Below are positions 50,840-62,739 of a stretch of 64,000 nucleotides of DNA, piece after piece. Location: contig NC_132979.1 in assembly GCF_047496725.1 (NCBI RefSeq), forward strand, positions 6,836,501 through 6,900,500. Reading direction: 5' to 3'. The stretch comes from Anoplolepis gracilipes (taxonomy: Eukaryota > Arthropoda > Insecta > Hymenoptera > Formicidae). The notes under the pieces are model-generated. The model searched no databases and had not been told where the DNA came from. It saw only the letters and a list, made by a program, of their open reading frames with translations. The first letter of the stretch is position 1. Every line of letters starts with the position of its first letter. The translations under genes and the position numbers were made by a program.

Positions 50840-51244
50840 TACACTCAAAAAAATGATCTTGCAACTTGAACAAAAATTTTCTAGCTGTAAAAAATTAATT
50901 GAAACAGATAAATGATTAGCAAATACTGTGATACTCCATATATTTTGCACTTAATCAATTTAAATGACACAGACAGAATTTATATCTGTACTATTATTAG
51001 TGTAATTTAGAGAGAAAATTTTTCTGCGATGCCTATCTGTAAGGTCTCTATTGTCAAGGATAATTATATTTGTGATTAATATTTGGAAATGGGATCAAAA
51101 TTTTCTAGAGGTATTGCTAGAATATTGCTGCTATAAATTCTATACGTGACAAACAATATTCTAACAGATACAAAAAGTAGCGATAAATTTTAATTGAGAC
51201 ATCTAGAAATCTATCTACATTAGCAAAATATTTTTTTGAGTGTA
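50840..51244. mobile_element. MITE-like element with TACACTCAAAAAAAT inverted ends
   Basis: The left end is TACACTCAAAAAAATGATCT and the right end is its near complement, ATATTTTTTTGAGTGTA. They lie 405 bp apart with no ORF of note between. Terminal inverted repeats are perfect for about 15 bp and then diverge. The CACTCAAAAAAAT type of end is a general MITE-like pattern; the family is not assigned. Confidence 0.65.
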
Positions 51245-53086
51245 CAAGATATTTGAAATTTAAAATTTATCTAGCACGATTTCTCTTTCTCATAATTAAT
51301 TTATAGAAATTGGCACCTATCGGAATGTTTGCCAATAATTCATTAATCTATACGTTAAAGAAATATTATTTAATTTTAAATACTTTTGAGAATCAAAATC
51401 ACTTTTTGATTCTATTTCCTTGAAATACTATATGTGACTATATTTCTCTAGAAACGAGCGTTAAGACAAAGTCTCGGAAGTGTGATTAAGCAGTTTCAGT
51501 TCCGTGGATTAAGTCGCGGAAGGGGTAAAGTAATCAGCCCTTCAGAATTTCTTATCCGATGCCATATAGCATCGCGATATTATTTCTAGATTTGCAACGA
51601 CTTGTTTGCTGTAGTCGCACGTAGAGCTGTAACGGCAAACCTAGCTGCTGCTAAATTAAAGGGCGTTAAAGTGTAATTAAGACGCTATAGTCGCCGGGCA
51701 CAGCTTGAATTTAAGCTATGGGAATGTTGACTTAAGGAACTGAGAAGCAAATTGCACGAGAGCCTAGGCTTCGGTTTCGCGCATTTTTGCGTTAAACGAA
51801 ATGTCGCGGAATTCAGTGTTAGCGATTTTTTTACGCGTTCGAGATTAGATTAAAACCATTAATCGAGATTTATTTATTTAAAGAAAAAAATAAATAATAG
51901 AAAAAATTAAATATTTATGTCGCATGTGAAATATATACGGAAGTATATATGTATTATCTGAATAAATATGGTCTTTCTCTTTCAAAATGTAAATCAAAAG
52001 ATATAATTGATTTATTACGTTCATGCAAGATGTGTAAAAATTTATGTAGAAATATAAACTGGAAAAAATGGCTTTTTCGAGAGAATACAGTCTGATGGTT
52101 TTGAAATATATTACATTAAAGAAAAAAGAGATACGAATAGAAGCTTGTGTATTTGCAAATGTCGCAATGAAGATTCGCGATATGACAATCAACGATTCGC
52201 AATTTTCGGAATAGAAACGTAGGAAATTAGGACCCAGGTTCAAAGTGTATGCCAGTTGTTTCATTACCATCACTTTAATCTCCGTTTGTTGTTTCTACCG
52301 ACGGCAAACTTAATTGCAATAACAATGAGTTATTATACTCGTAAACTCACGAAGATTTTGCAGCGCGAATAATACTGATGCAAGTATTTACGTTGCGATA
52401 ATAGTTTCTGAGTTTACTAAAATCGGAGCTTTGATGAATATATTGCATCAATATTAATAATGTATAGTCTATATATTCATTCATTTAAGATGCTAATATA
52501 ATTCCTGTAAACTTAAGTTGAACTTGCATCGTCGGGCAAGACTGATCAAAATTCAACTAAACACGGATCGCTGATCATATAGTTAGTTGGATGCAACTAT
52601 CTTGTGACAACAATAGGCAAGGCACTAATACATATTATGGTAAATTCAATGATTATCTTGAATATTTGCTTTAACCGCGAGTACACATCCATTTGGTGTA
52701 AAGAGAAACAGGGAGAGAGAGAGAGAGAGAGAAAGAGAACTTTCCACATAGTGAATAATTCAATATTATGTAAAAGAGTTATGAATCTTTTCTACGATAT
52801 TTTCGCAATGTAAATGTCGATAAATCTGATTATGCTATGTTTTTGCGTGATTCTCTTCAATTAACTGAAGGACTCTCTTCGAACAAATCCAATTAACTTA
52901 TTTTTGTTTTCATTTTTATATACATTTTATATACATAGTCCGCATATCGCGACATTTGTACAAAACAGTGTTTCCTGAGAAAGCATTTTTCTTAACGGAA
53001 AAAATATATATTGTAAAATTTTTTTACATGTATAAATAGAATAAGAGTTTTGACTTTTCACATTAATAGAGTTATATCTTGCATAC

Positions 53087-53638
53087 GTACACAGTAAAAA
53101 AATTGTACGTCCAATGTTAAACTTTTCTTGTGTTACCACGTTTTGATTACTTCAAATGTAAAATTAACATACAACTGTATGTCATTATTTTTATAACCTT
53201 CTTATATGTTACACATTTATGTCAACACTTTGTGTATGTCTCTGAAAATGGAATATAAATGTGAGTGCTTTTGATACATCATTAACAATCATTTCAAACG
53301 ATATGTTTCAAAATTAGTTTAACCTTTTAAGAAAAATTAAAGCAAATCTTCAAATAATCACAAACTTTAAATTTTCCATTAATATTTTTTACGAATTATT
53401 GTAACTAATCTTAACATGTAGGTTTTAATTAATTTGTATGTCATTTTTATATCTTACTAAAAGTCATAATAACAAAAATAAATGTAAAGTATCAAATGCA
53501 AAGTGTCAATTATCTAATATTTCTAGTTCGTCAATAAGTAACACAACAAATATATGATTTTAAATTAAAATTTAGAATAAACTTTCCGGAACATGTAAAA
53601 AATGTTGAAATTAGCATTTTATTTTTTTTACTATGTAC
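53087..53638. mobile_element. MITE-like element with GTACAYAGTAAAAAAA inverted ends
   Basis: The left end is GTACACAGTAAAAAAATTGT. The right end, reverse-complemented, starts GTACATAGTAAAAAAAATAA. The ends lie 552 bp apart. Internally, a motif near TGTATGTCATTATTTTTATA occurs twice. There is no coding capacity. It resembles the element at 50840 in general design, not in sequence. Confidence 0.55.
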
Positions 53639-53788
53639 AACATGCGTAGGTACATGAATATCCATAACATACTCGTTAACTACAAATCGTTATTTGTTGA
53701 TAAAAAACTGGAAATCTTGAACTTTCTTCTACTATTTAAAACAAGAGAAATTATTAAATAAAATATATCAATCAATGACTATCTTTAC

Positions 53789-53917
53789 ATGTCATTCTTA
53801 ATCGAGTTTAACATTTGTAATTCTGAAACTGACCAATCACAGCTATTCTTCTGAAGAGTGAAATAACTGGTTAGATTTAAAACTACGGATGTTATTAAAC
53901 TCGATTAAGAATGACAT
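53789..53917. repeat. Short foldback element, 129 bp
   Basis: ATGTCATTCTTAATCGAGTT at 53789 is matched by the complement AACTCGATTAAGAATGACAT ending at 53917. The arms are about 26-29 bp with one or two differences. ATCAATGAC occurs just outside on both sides (53771 and 53919), possibly a remnant of target duplication. It lies about 150 bp from the 53087-53638 element. Confidence 0.65.
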
Positions 53918-54018
53918 AATCAATGACATTTTTTAAAAAAGCATAGAGGTCTGTGAACCGCGTATCGCATATAATAAGCATATTATCTGATACCTACGTT
54001 TTTGTCTAAAAACAAAAT

Positions 54019-54049
<31 letters not shown>

Positions 54050-54050
54050 A
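54019..54050. repeat. Compound (AT)n-(GT)n microsatellite
   Basis: About six AT units are followed directly by about nine GT units. Confidence 0.9.
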
Positions 54051-54559
54051 TAGGTAAATTTTATTTAATTGTAAGCTTTTTTCCGAGGAGAGAAAAAATA
54101 TATATCTCTACATTTTCTCTACTTGCTTACATATTTTTCTCAACGTCTTACATAATTATTTCTCCTTCATTAAGCATTATAGAAAAATAATTTAATTGTT
54201 ATTTTTTATTAAGGAGGTATAATTAATGGGAGCAAAAATTAGGAACTATTCTACATAAGTTTATATTTATTTTTTTTCTAAAATCTCTGAGAGTGATTTT
54301 TTTCAATTTTGAGTTTGCGTCTTTTTTTACAAAACTATTTATGATAACTTGATTGTACAACATATAATATTTTATTACTTATGTTTACGTATAGATAACT
54401 TTCTCTCTTTCTCTCTCTCTCAAGATTTAAATTCTCAATCACAACTTTCCCAATATTACATCTGCAGACTCGGGACTTCCGCAGAACTTCTCGAATTATA
54501 GATTTCGTCTCTTGTGTCTACACATATATGTATATATATATATATATATATATGTTACA

Positions 54560-55140
54560 TATGCGGTTGCGTATATGTACATACACTTGGCTACATCGCA
54601 GGTCAGTGATTCTAGCGCGCGTTTAGAGCTCTTAGGAGCGTTTGATCTGGATCACGGTTAATTTCACCCTAGGTTATAGCGTACAATGCCGTAACACATG
54701 GAGCCGCGACCCCGTTGCATCGGGCACGGTCTGATTGGTTCATACCACGTTGTGCATATTACACAAACACACGTATCTGGTGGCAAACACATGTCAGATA
54801 GAGAGACACGCGAGGCGGATCAATCCATGGCGCAGCCATCTAGTCGACTTCGGCGTCACGCGGGCTTCGTTTCAATCTCGATCAAATCCGCAACGGCTTG
54901 CATCACTTCATAAAAACAATGCGGCGAAACGTGAGCATCCGCGATTTTTCGATACCCACCGACGACGCGGTTGGTCGATTTTTGTTCATCCTCCGCTCTC
55001 ACCCCTCCCGTACACTCCTATGAATAACCAAACGAGCAAGCTGTCTCGTTGCGGAAAAAATCGTTTCGCGATTAATCTAATTATTTCCCTAGAGCTCAGA
55101 GATTTCATCGATAATGTATACGCAGAAAGTTACGCTCGTT
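54560..55140. other. GC-richer island upstream of the Ig1 exon
   Basis: Moderately GC-rich sequence with two overlapping plus-strand ORFs (71 and 135 codons) that lack any recognisable feature. It follows a short (TA)n tract. Confidence 0.25.
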
Positions 55141-56504
55141 AAAAATATAAATAATAGCAGTGCACGTGTATAATTTATATTTGAATTGATATGAAAATCC
55201 CAAAATGTTATCGTTATTTTTAGTATAATAAATGTTTGTCAATATTAATTATAATACGCATTAGTTTCTACGAATTTCTTAAAGTTTTCTCCGTGTTTTT
55301 CTTTTTAATTTTTATTTTATCTTCCCTGTACTCCGAATAAAAACGCAAAACCTTATAAAAGCAAAGTCTTATAAGACAAACGTCCTATTTTTCGTTGAAT
55401 AATTTTAATGAATTTCGCTGTAAACGCAGCAGATGTTGCCTCATAAAAAAAAATCCACGCGAAAAATTACTTCGCACATTTATTAACATGACTGTAAAAA
55501 CTCCGATATTTTGAAATTTAGGCCACGAGTACGCTAAAACAATTACAGGAAGTATGCAACCGCACATACATGACCATTTTATCCGTTACTCGATATAATA
55601 CGAACACCGATAAACTCGACGTACGTCAAATAAATATCAAATTTAAATTTTTACGAGTAAAGAAGATGCGAGTTGATATAATTTAAATGTTTCTTATATT
55701 AATAATAATTAACTTTTTGTTTGACGATATTTATCTCTTATTATTTTATTAAAGAAGATTTTATTTATTTTATTTTAGGAAAAGTTTTACGGCTCATATT
55801 CTTTCTCTGCCATAGTAATCGAATAAAAAGTCAGATATGAAAAAACATATCCATTGGAAAACGCTCAACGCGATACATTTGATATGAAGTAATATTCCTG
55901 TCTCATATATAATTTTACATAGTCTCGTATTAATTAATTTTTTCATAATATAATCGCCCGGTGAATAGTATAAAAAAATGGAAATGCGAACAAATTTTTT
56001 ATTCGTTTGGGAATTTAGAAATATCTTATATATCTCTGTGTGACATCAAAATACTATTATTATAAATATAACTGACATACTACGTTAAATATTAACATTA
56101 ATATTTTTATTTAAACGTAATCTTCGTGATACGGTCAATACGTCTGTCACCTAATTTTATCTCAGTTATGTAATATTTTATTGTGAAGAAGACTTATAAA
56201 AATAATACAAGATTAAAAGAAAAATAATTTAATTAAAAGAAAACTTGGCATTATTACATTATGCCTGTCAAAGCGTCATTTTAAATTGTCACAGCAGCAT
56301 CAAGCTTTTTTACGTTAATTTCTTTTTACTTTTAATTATCTTTATCATTATCATATACCTTAGAATAAATAATAGCGACACGTGAGATTAATATAATTAC
56401 GAGCGTGATAACGGGTACGAATAACGTTTACTTGTGGATGGTGGATAACGTCCGTCTACGTTTCATACAAAATGCCATATGCATCGTTCGTGTTATGCAC
56501 TCAC

Positions 56505-56535
56505 CATGAAGCGTGCTCGCTGCGATCGAGGTCTG
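56505..56535 (-). CDS. Dscam2: Candidate 31-nt microexon upstream of Dscam2 Ig1
   Basis: On the minus strand, a strong polypyrimidine tract and acceptor (TTGTCTTCTCTTTTTGCAG) is followed by 31 nt and then a strong donor (CATG|GTGAGT). Read in phase 0 at its start, the piece encodes QTSIAASTLH and leaves one base, G. That base joins the GA at the start of the Ig1 exon to make Gly, giving LHGRGVVLDSQGP, so it fits the gene without adjustment. Fly Dscam proteins have a short, poorly conserved stretch between the signal peptide and Ig1, where such a piece would belong. The acceptor is a NAGNAG tandem (GCAGCAG), so the Gln could be optional. The exon has no recognisable domain and could be a chance pair of splice sites, so confidence is moderate to low. 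Confidence 0.4.
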
Positions 56536-58484
56536 CTGCAAAAAGAGAAGACAATGTCGACGATGAAATTAGTTGACGTCCCGATGGCTTCGTTCGTTCA
56601 TTCGTCCGTCCCTTCCTCCGCTCGACTTCGCATTCGTACGTCCCATGCCTCTGCTCTATCCTCAAAAAATGCCCGTCTCGCTTCCTCCTGCCAAGCGTAC
56701 CAATTTTCCGTCTCGATTCCGCCGATTCTCTCCGTCTTTATCTGTCTCTCTATCACGAACGAATATATCTCTCTCGGCAGCGTCTTCATCCGACCGAATA
56801 GAAGAATCTAGCGAGACGGCAGCAATATCGGCGGAAATCGAATCGCAAAATGGAGAAAATGACTGCGAGTGCTTCCCCCCATACCAAAAGAAGCCAGGGG
56901 GAAAAGAGGGGGGTGTTGAGAAGAGACAGAGACGAAGAGGAGTACCGAAGTGGAAGAAAACGAGGAGTTATCAAGAAGCGAGAAAAAGAGGCAACAGATG
57001 TGAAAGAGAGAAGCAGAAAGAGAGAGAGAGAGAGAACATGATATAGACATGCACTTTAGGACAAGTTAATCCCCGGAGACTCTGAAATGGAGTCTCTGGC
57101 TGACAACAATCTCATGGATCCGTTATCTTTGCCAAACCGCCATCATCATTGATGCACGAACATGCGAATAATCGCATGTGTATCGCATTATCATTCCAGA
57201 TCGATTCCCCGATTCGCAATATTCGTGGGGAGAGGAAGGGGGAGTAAATGGACTACCACCCAGAGTGCCAGAGGAATGCGTATTTCGGCGAATCTCCCTT
57301 TGATGCCCTCTCGCAGGAGAGTAGCGGATCGTTGCCATAAGCGGTTCACGGAGGCTCGGCTCTACACGATCTGTCAGTCATCCTGAAATCCTTCCCCCAT
57401 TGGAAACTATGCTAAGCGCCTCCCTCGGGACAAGAGGAGAATATTCTCGGTCAGTATATCCATAATGGTTGCAAATCCCATGACTCACCGTGATACGATT
57501 GTCCGATCAATAATTCCGTCCCTTGTCTTTCTGTCGGATATTCTTTGAAATAAATAATTTCGCTTTATCGATCGATCGCATATACTTTTATAGATGATTT
57601 AATGATTCAGCAAGACTTTGTAATTTGACGTAAAAAAAAAAAAAAAAAAATATAATGCAATAATTATGAAACACACTCTGTGTGTTTTAGAGAGACGGAC
57701 ACGATGTAACATTTCCGAGATCTATGTATAACTTAAAACATATATACATTGTACATATCGGGCGGTTGAAATGTATGTTTTATGCATCTGTGCATGTGCG
57801 CGGTAAAGTTATCCTCAACAGTGGTTTCAATATTTTTATATGATCATCAGTTAACTTGATGTTGTCTACCGCTCTTCTATTCTCGTCGTTTGCGCTTCAT
57901 GTCACGCTCAAGCGAGCTTCGAAGTTTTTCGACAAGTTCGACATGGCGATGTCAAGCACAATAAATCGAAATAACTGTTGCGACAAAGACAAACTCGACA
58001 AATCAAACAGAATTCGGTTTAATATAAGAGGAGAATAAAAGATTTTATCTTTATCGCAGTAATACACCACTTACACAAATTTTATCGCATTCAATAAAAT
58101 TTCCATTACTGTTATTATGTCTATATAGTGCTTTTTAGTCGCGTAATAATTAATTTAATTAAAACTGAAGGGCTAAACTAATTTTGAAATTAGTTTAAAT
58201 TTTAAAACTATAATTTTAAGCTAATTTGTAATTTTTAAACGCACATAAAAGATTGCACTGTGCAATTTAAAATTTAAATTTTGAAATGTTATGTTTGAAA
58301 TTTTATATTACAGGAAAATAAGAAGATGTAAAATACATAAAAGACGTAAGTATATGTATCATGTATTTTAAAAGGAGGTAGCATCTGCCAAACGTTTCGG
58401 GAAACCGCCTGAAAGTCAGTAAAAAGGCATACACAATGCGGCTGATCCCTTCTTAGAATTCTTTGTCTTAAAGGCAAAACATTT

Positions 58485-58490
<6 letters not shown>

Positions 58491-58540
<50 letters not shown>
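58491..58540. repeat. (GA)n microsatellite, 25 units
   Basis: This is a pure GA run followed by a G-rich purine stretch (CAGGGAGGGGGAGGGG). Confidence 0.95.
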
Positions 58541-58545
<5 letters not shown>

Positions 58546-59378
58546 AGGGGGAGGGGAGAAACACACAAGGAAGGAAAAAAGTTGCGCGCACGGAAAAGGT
58601 AGTAGTATTTGACGACATCGTTGGGTCGTTCTTCCGTAAACTGCTTAACAGCAGATAGTAGTTCTAAGTTCTTTCGGGCTGCCGGGAGTAACTTTCTTAA
58701 TCCTCCTCTTAGCGGAGTTAATCCGCTCGATTAATGCTTTACTAACCTCCTTCTCGAACGAGTTCCATCTGTAGCTTGACATTTTCAAGCTTTAGACTCA
58801 CATACATATATTTGTATGATAAATAAATAATTAAAGAAATAACAAATAAAAAAATGAAATATCTATGGTATTCTATAATTATATTACAAATTATACAAAT
58901 TACATTAAAATTGTAAAATAAAAACAATTATATAAATAGTATATAAAATATTATTGTAATATTTTTTAAATTTTATAATTAAATTTATATAGGAAAAACA
59001 AAATTCTTTATATCATAAACGGAAAACAAAATGATGGTGAGTCAAGTGGATTATTGTATACTCTATACTCGATAAACGAGAGAGGATTGAAAATTTTGAA
59101 TAATGAGTTTGTTGTTGAAATAGCAGATCGTCAATTTTCTCTTTCGCATAAACGTTCATTGCCTATTACTCGCACGTACTTGCTAACACGTTAAATTAGC
59201 ATAATATCTCGTAGCCGCATGAGCTCTTCTGCGGATACTTCAATGCCGCGAATACAATGGAGAATCGATCTGCGAGAGCAGCCAGCGATGCGAGGAAAAC
59301 CACGAGATAGACATGTCGACATGCACTAGGGGAGAAAGAAACACGGGCGGAATGACTCAAAAGAAATTCATTACTTAC

Positions 59379-59414
59379 TAGGACATTGAATGAACTCGCG
59401 ATAAAAGCCGTCAT
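59379..59414 (-). CDS. Very tentative first coding exon (start codon and part of a signal peptide)
   Basis: The minus strand has ATG followed by 11 codons (MTAFIASSFNVL), then CTA|GTAAGT, a donor with a good intronic part but a weak exonic end. It ends in phase 0, which is what the 31-nt candidate exon needs. The combined product, MTAFIASSFNVL then QTSIAAS, is only moderately hydrophobic and has no positive n-region, so it is a poor but not impossible signal peptide. The start context has T at -3, which is unfavourable. The real signal-peptide exon may equally lie beyond 64000. Confidence 0.12.
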
Positions 59415-60499
59415 AAAATAAGTAAAGGAATAAGAGAAAGAGAAAATAATTTATTAAAAGCACTCAGAGAGAGCAGGGAGGAAGATAAATTCCCTCAAAC
59501 GTGGAAAATAGAGCATTGTTTTTTTTAATTAAATATCAGAAAAAGATGTAATATACGTAATGTTTAATTATTTGAGTAATCAATTATTTCGGGGATTATA
59601 CATATATATTTTGTTCGATTTTATTTTGATTAGATTTTAAAATTAGTTATAAAAAATCGGATAAAGATCAATATTAGCTAAGTTAAATTTTTTTTTTTTT
59701 TTTTTTAAGAAAGAATATAAAATTCATGAAAAAGTCTTTTAAGAAAATTGTTCATTAATAGCTTTTATAAGATATCCGAGATAGAGTTATCCTCTTAAAT
59801 CGACTTAATTAAAGAAAGGAAAAAAACTTTCAAACATATTACCGACTTCTAATGATAGGATCAGCTAAAAGAAAAATTATTCAGATCGAGAAGAGAGATA
59901 TTTTAAGATATAGATTTTAATAAACGCGTCCGCGAATAAACTTTTGGGTTGAATCGGAAATACCTTTTAAAACGACACGTTCGACGAGATAACAATTACT
60001 TTCAATCGGCTAGTTATTATGTGCTCTTAAATTGAAAAGAACTTCGTTGACTTATAAAAGATCCCCCTTACTACTGGAATCGACAATTCTAATCAAATTA
60101 CGCGAGCGGACGGACAAGAGTTTTGATACATAAATGTAGATCACCTGGAAATCTCTCGATGCTTTTAGAAGCTTCGGAAACTTTACTCGGAAGATGTACC
60201 TATCTAATTGTAAAATAAGAAGATTCATGTTTCTAGAAAAATATCGCTATGTCAGCAGGAAATAAATAATTTTGCCACTGAAAAATTATTCGTGTTTTTT
60301 TTATTATTACGTTCACTTTTAGTTATTATAGAATCAGCCTTGAGTAAATTAAAAAAATAAATAAAATGAATGAATAAATAAAAAACAAAATAAATAAACT
60401 AAATAAATAAAACATTTTTATTAAATAAAAAATTTAAGCAAATAAAAAAATTTTACTAAAGGAAAGGATATTTCAAACACAAATTTATTATCATTAAAT

Positions 60500-60890
60500 C
60501 GTACGATCGTAATCAAGTTTCCTACACGTTAATCTGCACACATGAATTAAAGTGATTATCGCAAAAGTGCATTTAACTGTGAAACTTAACGCCGATAGTG
60601 AAATTCGCCTAATGGACATTTTGCAGAGGCGCATCATGCAAGGAGTACATCTCGCTTTGCGCTCTAATTGGCATGTGCGTCGCGAGCATAATTATGAATT
60701 ATTTTCAATCGCGTCGGGGCGAAAAAATGTAGAATACATAGCGCAGAGGCGTGAATGTGTGAGCGTTCGTGCCACGAATATATAGTTCATTAGACGCTGC
60801 AGCCCGTCGTTAATTACGCCGAATATAATTAAAAAGAGCGTAGGACGAATTCCTTCATCGTGCGCCACTCGCCTCCTTTTTTTCTCTTTC
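60500..60890. other. GC-richer island with a 77-codon ORF
   Basis: The plus-strand ORF 60552-60785 starts with a non-ATG codon and has no family signature. The island is flanked by A-rich DNA and ends in a pyrimidine-rich stretch. It is probably non-coding and possibly regulatory. Confidence 0.25.
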
Positions 60891-62739
60891 TCTTCCTTCT
60901 TATCGCCGCGAATTTAATGCCGCACGAGCTAAAGGTGTTTTTTTTTTTTTTTTTTTTTTTTTTATTTTACGCGTGATATTATGCCACACCATCCAGTTGC
61001 GAAACTCGGCTACGGCTATTACGCTCGCTATATTCGCGCGATATAAAAACGAGTATGGTGCGATATTTTTTTCGTTACCTACCGCGTCGGACTTTATCCC
61101 GAATGAATAAATAACGTGAAATAACGCAGCGTGGAACACCGAAATACTACATCAAAGAACACCCTTCTACTATGAGATAGAAAAAAATAGAGAATATCAA
61201 TCAAGTAAATATACATAAAAAGCTAAAAATCAATACGTTCGAAAAAAACAAAAAAAAAAAAAAAAAAAAAATAGGTAAATATAAGGAAAAAATGCTTTCC
61301 ATTAAGTGAACAATCGATTATAAAAGTTGAATTAGCTATCTCAAAATAGATGTTATTTTTAATATTATAAAAATAGTACACAGTCGCTATTGTGCCTTTT
61401 TTGGACATTTAAAATCCTGCACAGAGTATTTTTTAGACTAATTTATTTGATCGAGCAAAATTATTTTCGAAGCGAAAGTAAACTCGACGCGATCGTTCGT
61501 CATCAGCCTGTATGTCACGATTTTCTTACACTTGACTTTTCTAGAGAAAACAGCAGACGCGAAAATATAATCTCATGAAAGTGAGGCACGTAATAAGTAA
61601 AAGTCAGGCTTTGTCCGGGATCTCGTCAGATGACAGCTTTCAAATTATATCGAAGTGCACCCCGGGAGCGAATAGCAGTAGTAGCAGGCGCGCAAAGCGG
61701 AGTCACGCGTCGCATTTTACATAAATACACGTCACTCGGCTCCAGATAAAACAGAACACAAAGACGTCTACTCTCCTATCGTACAATAAAGCCGTCGATC
61801 TTGTTCAGAGAAATGATTTTTTGAAATTGCAGGTAAATTAACCCAATTTGGTACAGATTTAAAAAAAAAAAATACTTGCATTTTTTATATAAAGCCTTCG
61901 AAAATCAATCTTAGTTGAAGCATCACTTTTTATTCTTATTAATTGTAGAAATAAGGTAGTTTGGATGAATTTGCTTTGTTTTAAAATAGTAGACAGTCAA
62001 TTCAAGCCCTGTATCTGTTGCAAATTAGATTCAGCTAATTTGGAACCCGAATTCTGACCTGTGCGCACCATAGGTTTAATATGTTAAAATATACCTAGAA
62101 AGTATTGTCATAAATAACATTCCATTTATCTTTCAAAACCATAAAGGAGAAATTAAAGATGTTCCGAATTCGGTTGATGTACCAATTTCGTGATAACCTT
62201 ACTGTATAGTCCTAAAACCTGCACACATTTGCGCAATAAAGTTTATATTTATACAAAGTATGAAATTAAACAAAAAATTGTTAACAAGAAAAAAATACAG
62301 AGAAAAAATATTTTTTAAATAAAAAAAAATATAGATAAAAAAATTAAAGTAAAATAAAATAAATAAAATAAAAGGTAGAAAAATACAGAGAGTTTAAAGT
62401 AAGATATAAAAATAAAAAGTTGAAAAAACAAAAAGTGAAAAAATCCATGGAAACAGTTACATATTCTGGATCATTTTCACATCTTTCTAAGAAATAATTT
62501 ATTAATTGTTTATTATTCATAATTAGTTTTTAAAAAATAAATAAAATTTGAGTTAATACTACAGAAAACTAATAATTTGCCTTTTAAATATTGCACTTGT
62601 TCGACTTAATACATAAGCAAGAAAAATTTAATTATTTCATTTTTAATTATTTTACATATTATACTTATTTTACTTATCATTTATATCATTTTAATTATTT
62701 TACTTAACTAATGCTCTTTTTTCACACATTTTAAAATCT

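Larger units (their letters stand above)
42048..56504. other. Region upstream of the Dscam2 Ig1 exon (intron if the 31-nt exon is real)
   Basis: No coding exon is supported here. Contents include three-part and simple microsatellites (42492-42539, 44537-44628, 46338-46367, 48655-48681, 49190-49242), a tandem duplication (46055-46242) and three inverted-repeat elements (50840-51244, 53087-53638, 53789-53917). GC-richer islands lie at about 43200-43560, 43920-44930, 46800-47680, 49830-50660, 51470-51800 and 54560-55140. Longer ORFs in the islands, including 226 codons on the plus strand at 49973-50653, show no domain or family signature. Confidence 0.6.

Noticed and set aside
57487..57490. Strong minus-strand donor ATCACG|GTGAGT
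   Set aside because: No phase-compatible open exon with a start codon precedes it. A non-coding 5' exon cannot be excluded but nothing supports it.
60552..60785. 77-codon plus-strand ORF with protein-like composition
   Set aside because: It has a non-ATG start, no recognisable family, and no splice context. A conserved non-coding element is equally likely.
60900..61139. Signal-peptide-like minus-strand ORF ending near a GTAGGT donor
   Set aside because: Its first codon is GTG, not ATG, and an in-frame stop lies just upstream, so it cannot start translation normally.
61830..62215. Possible degraded inverted-repeat element (ACCCAATTTGGTAC-type motifs)
   Set aside because: Similarity between the ends is too patchy by eye to define arms or boundaries.
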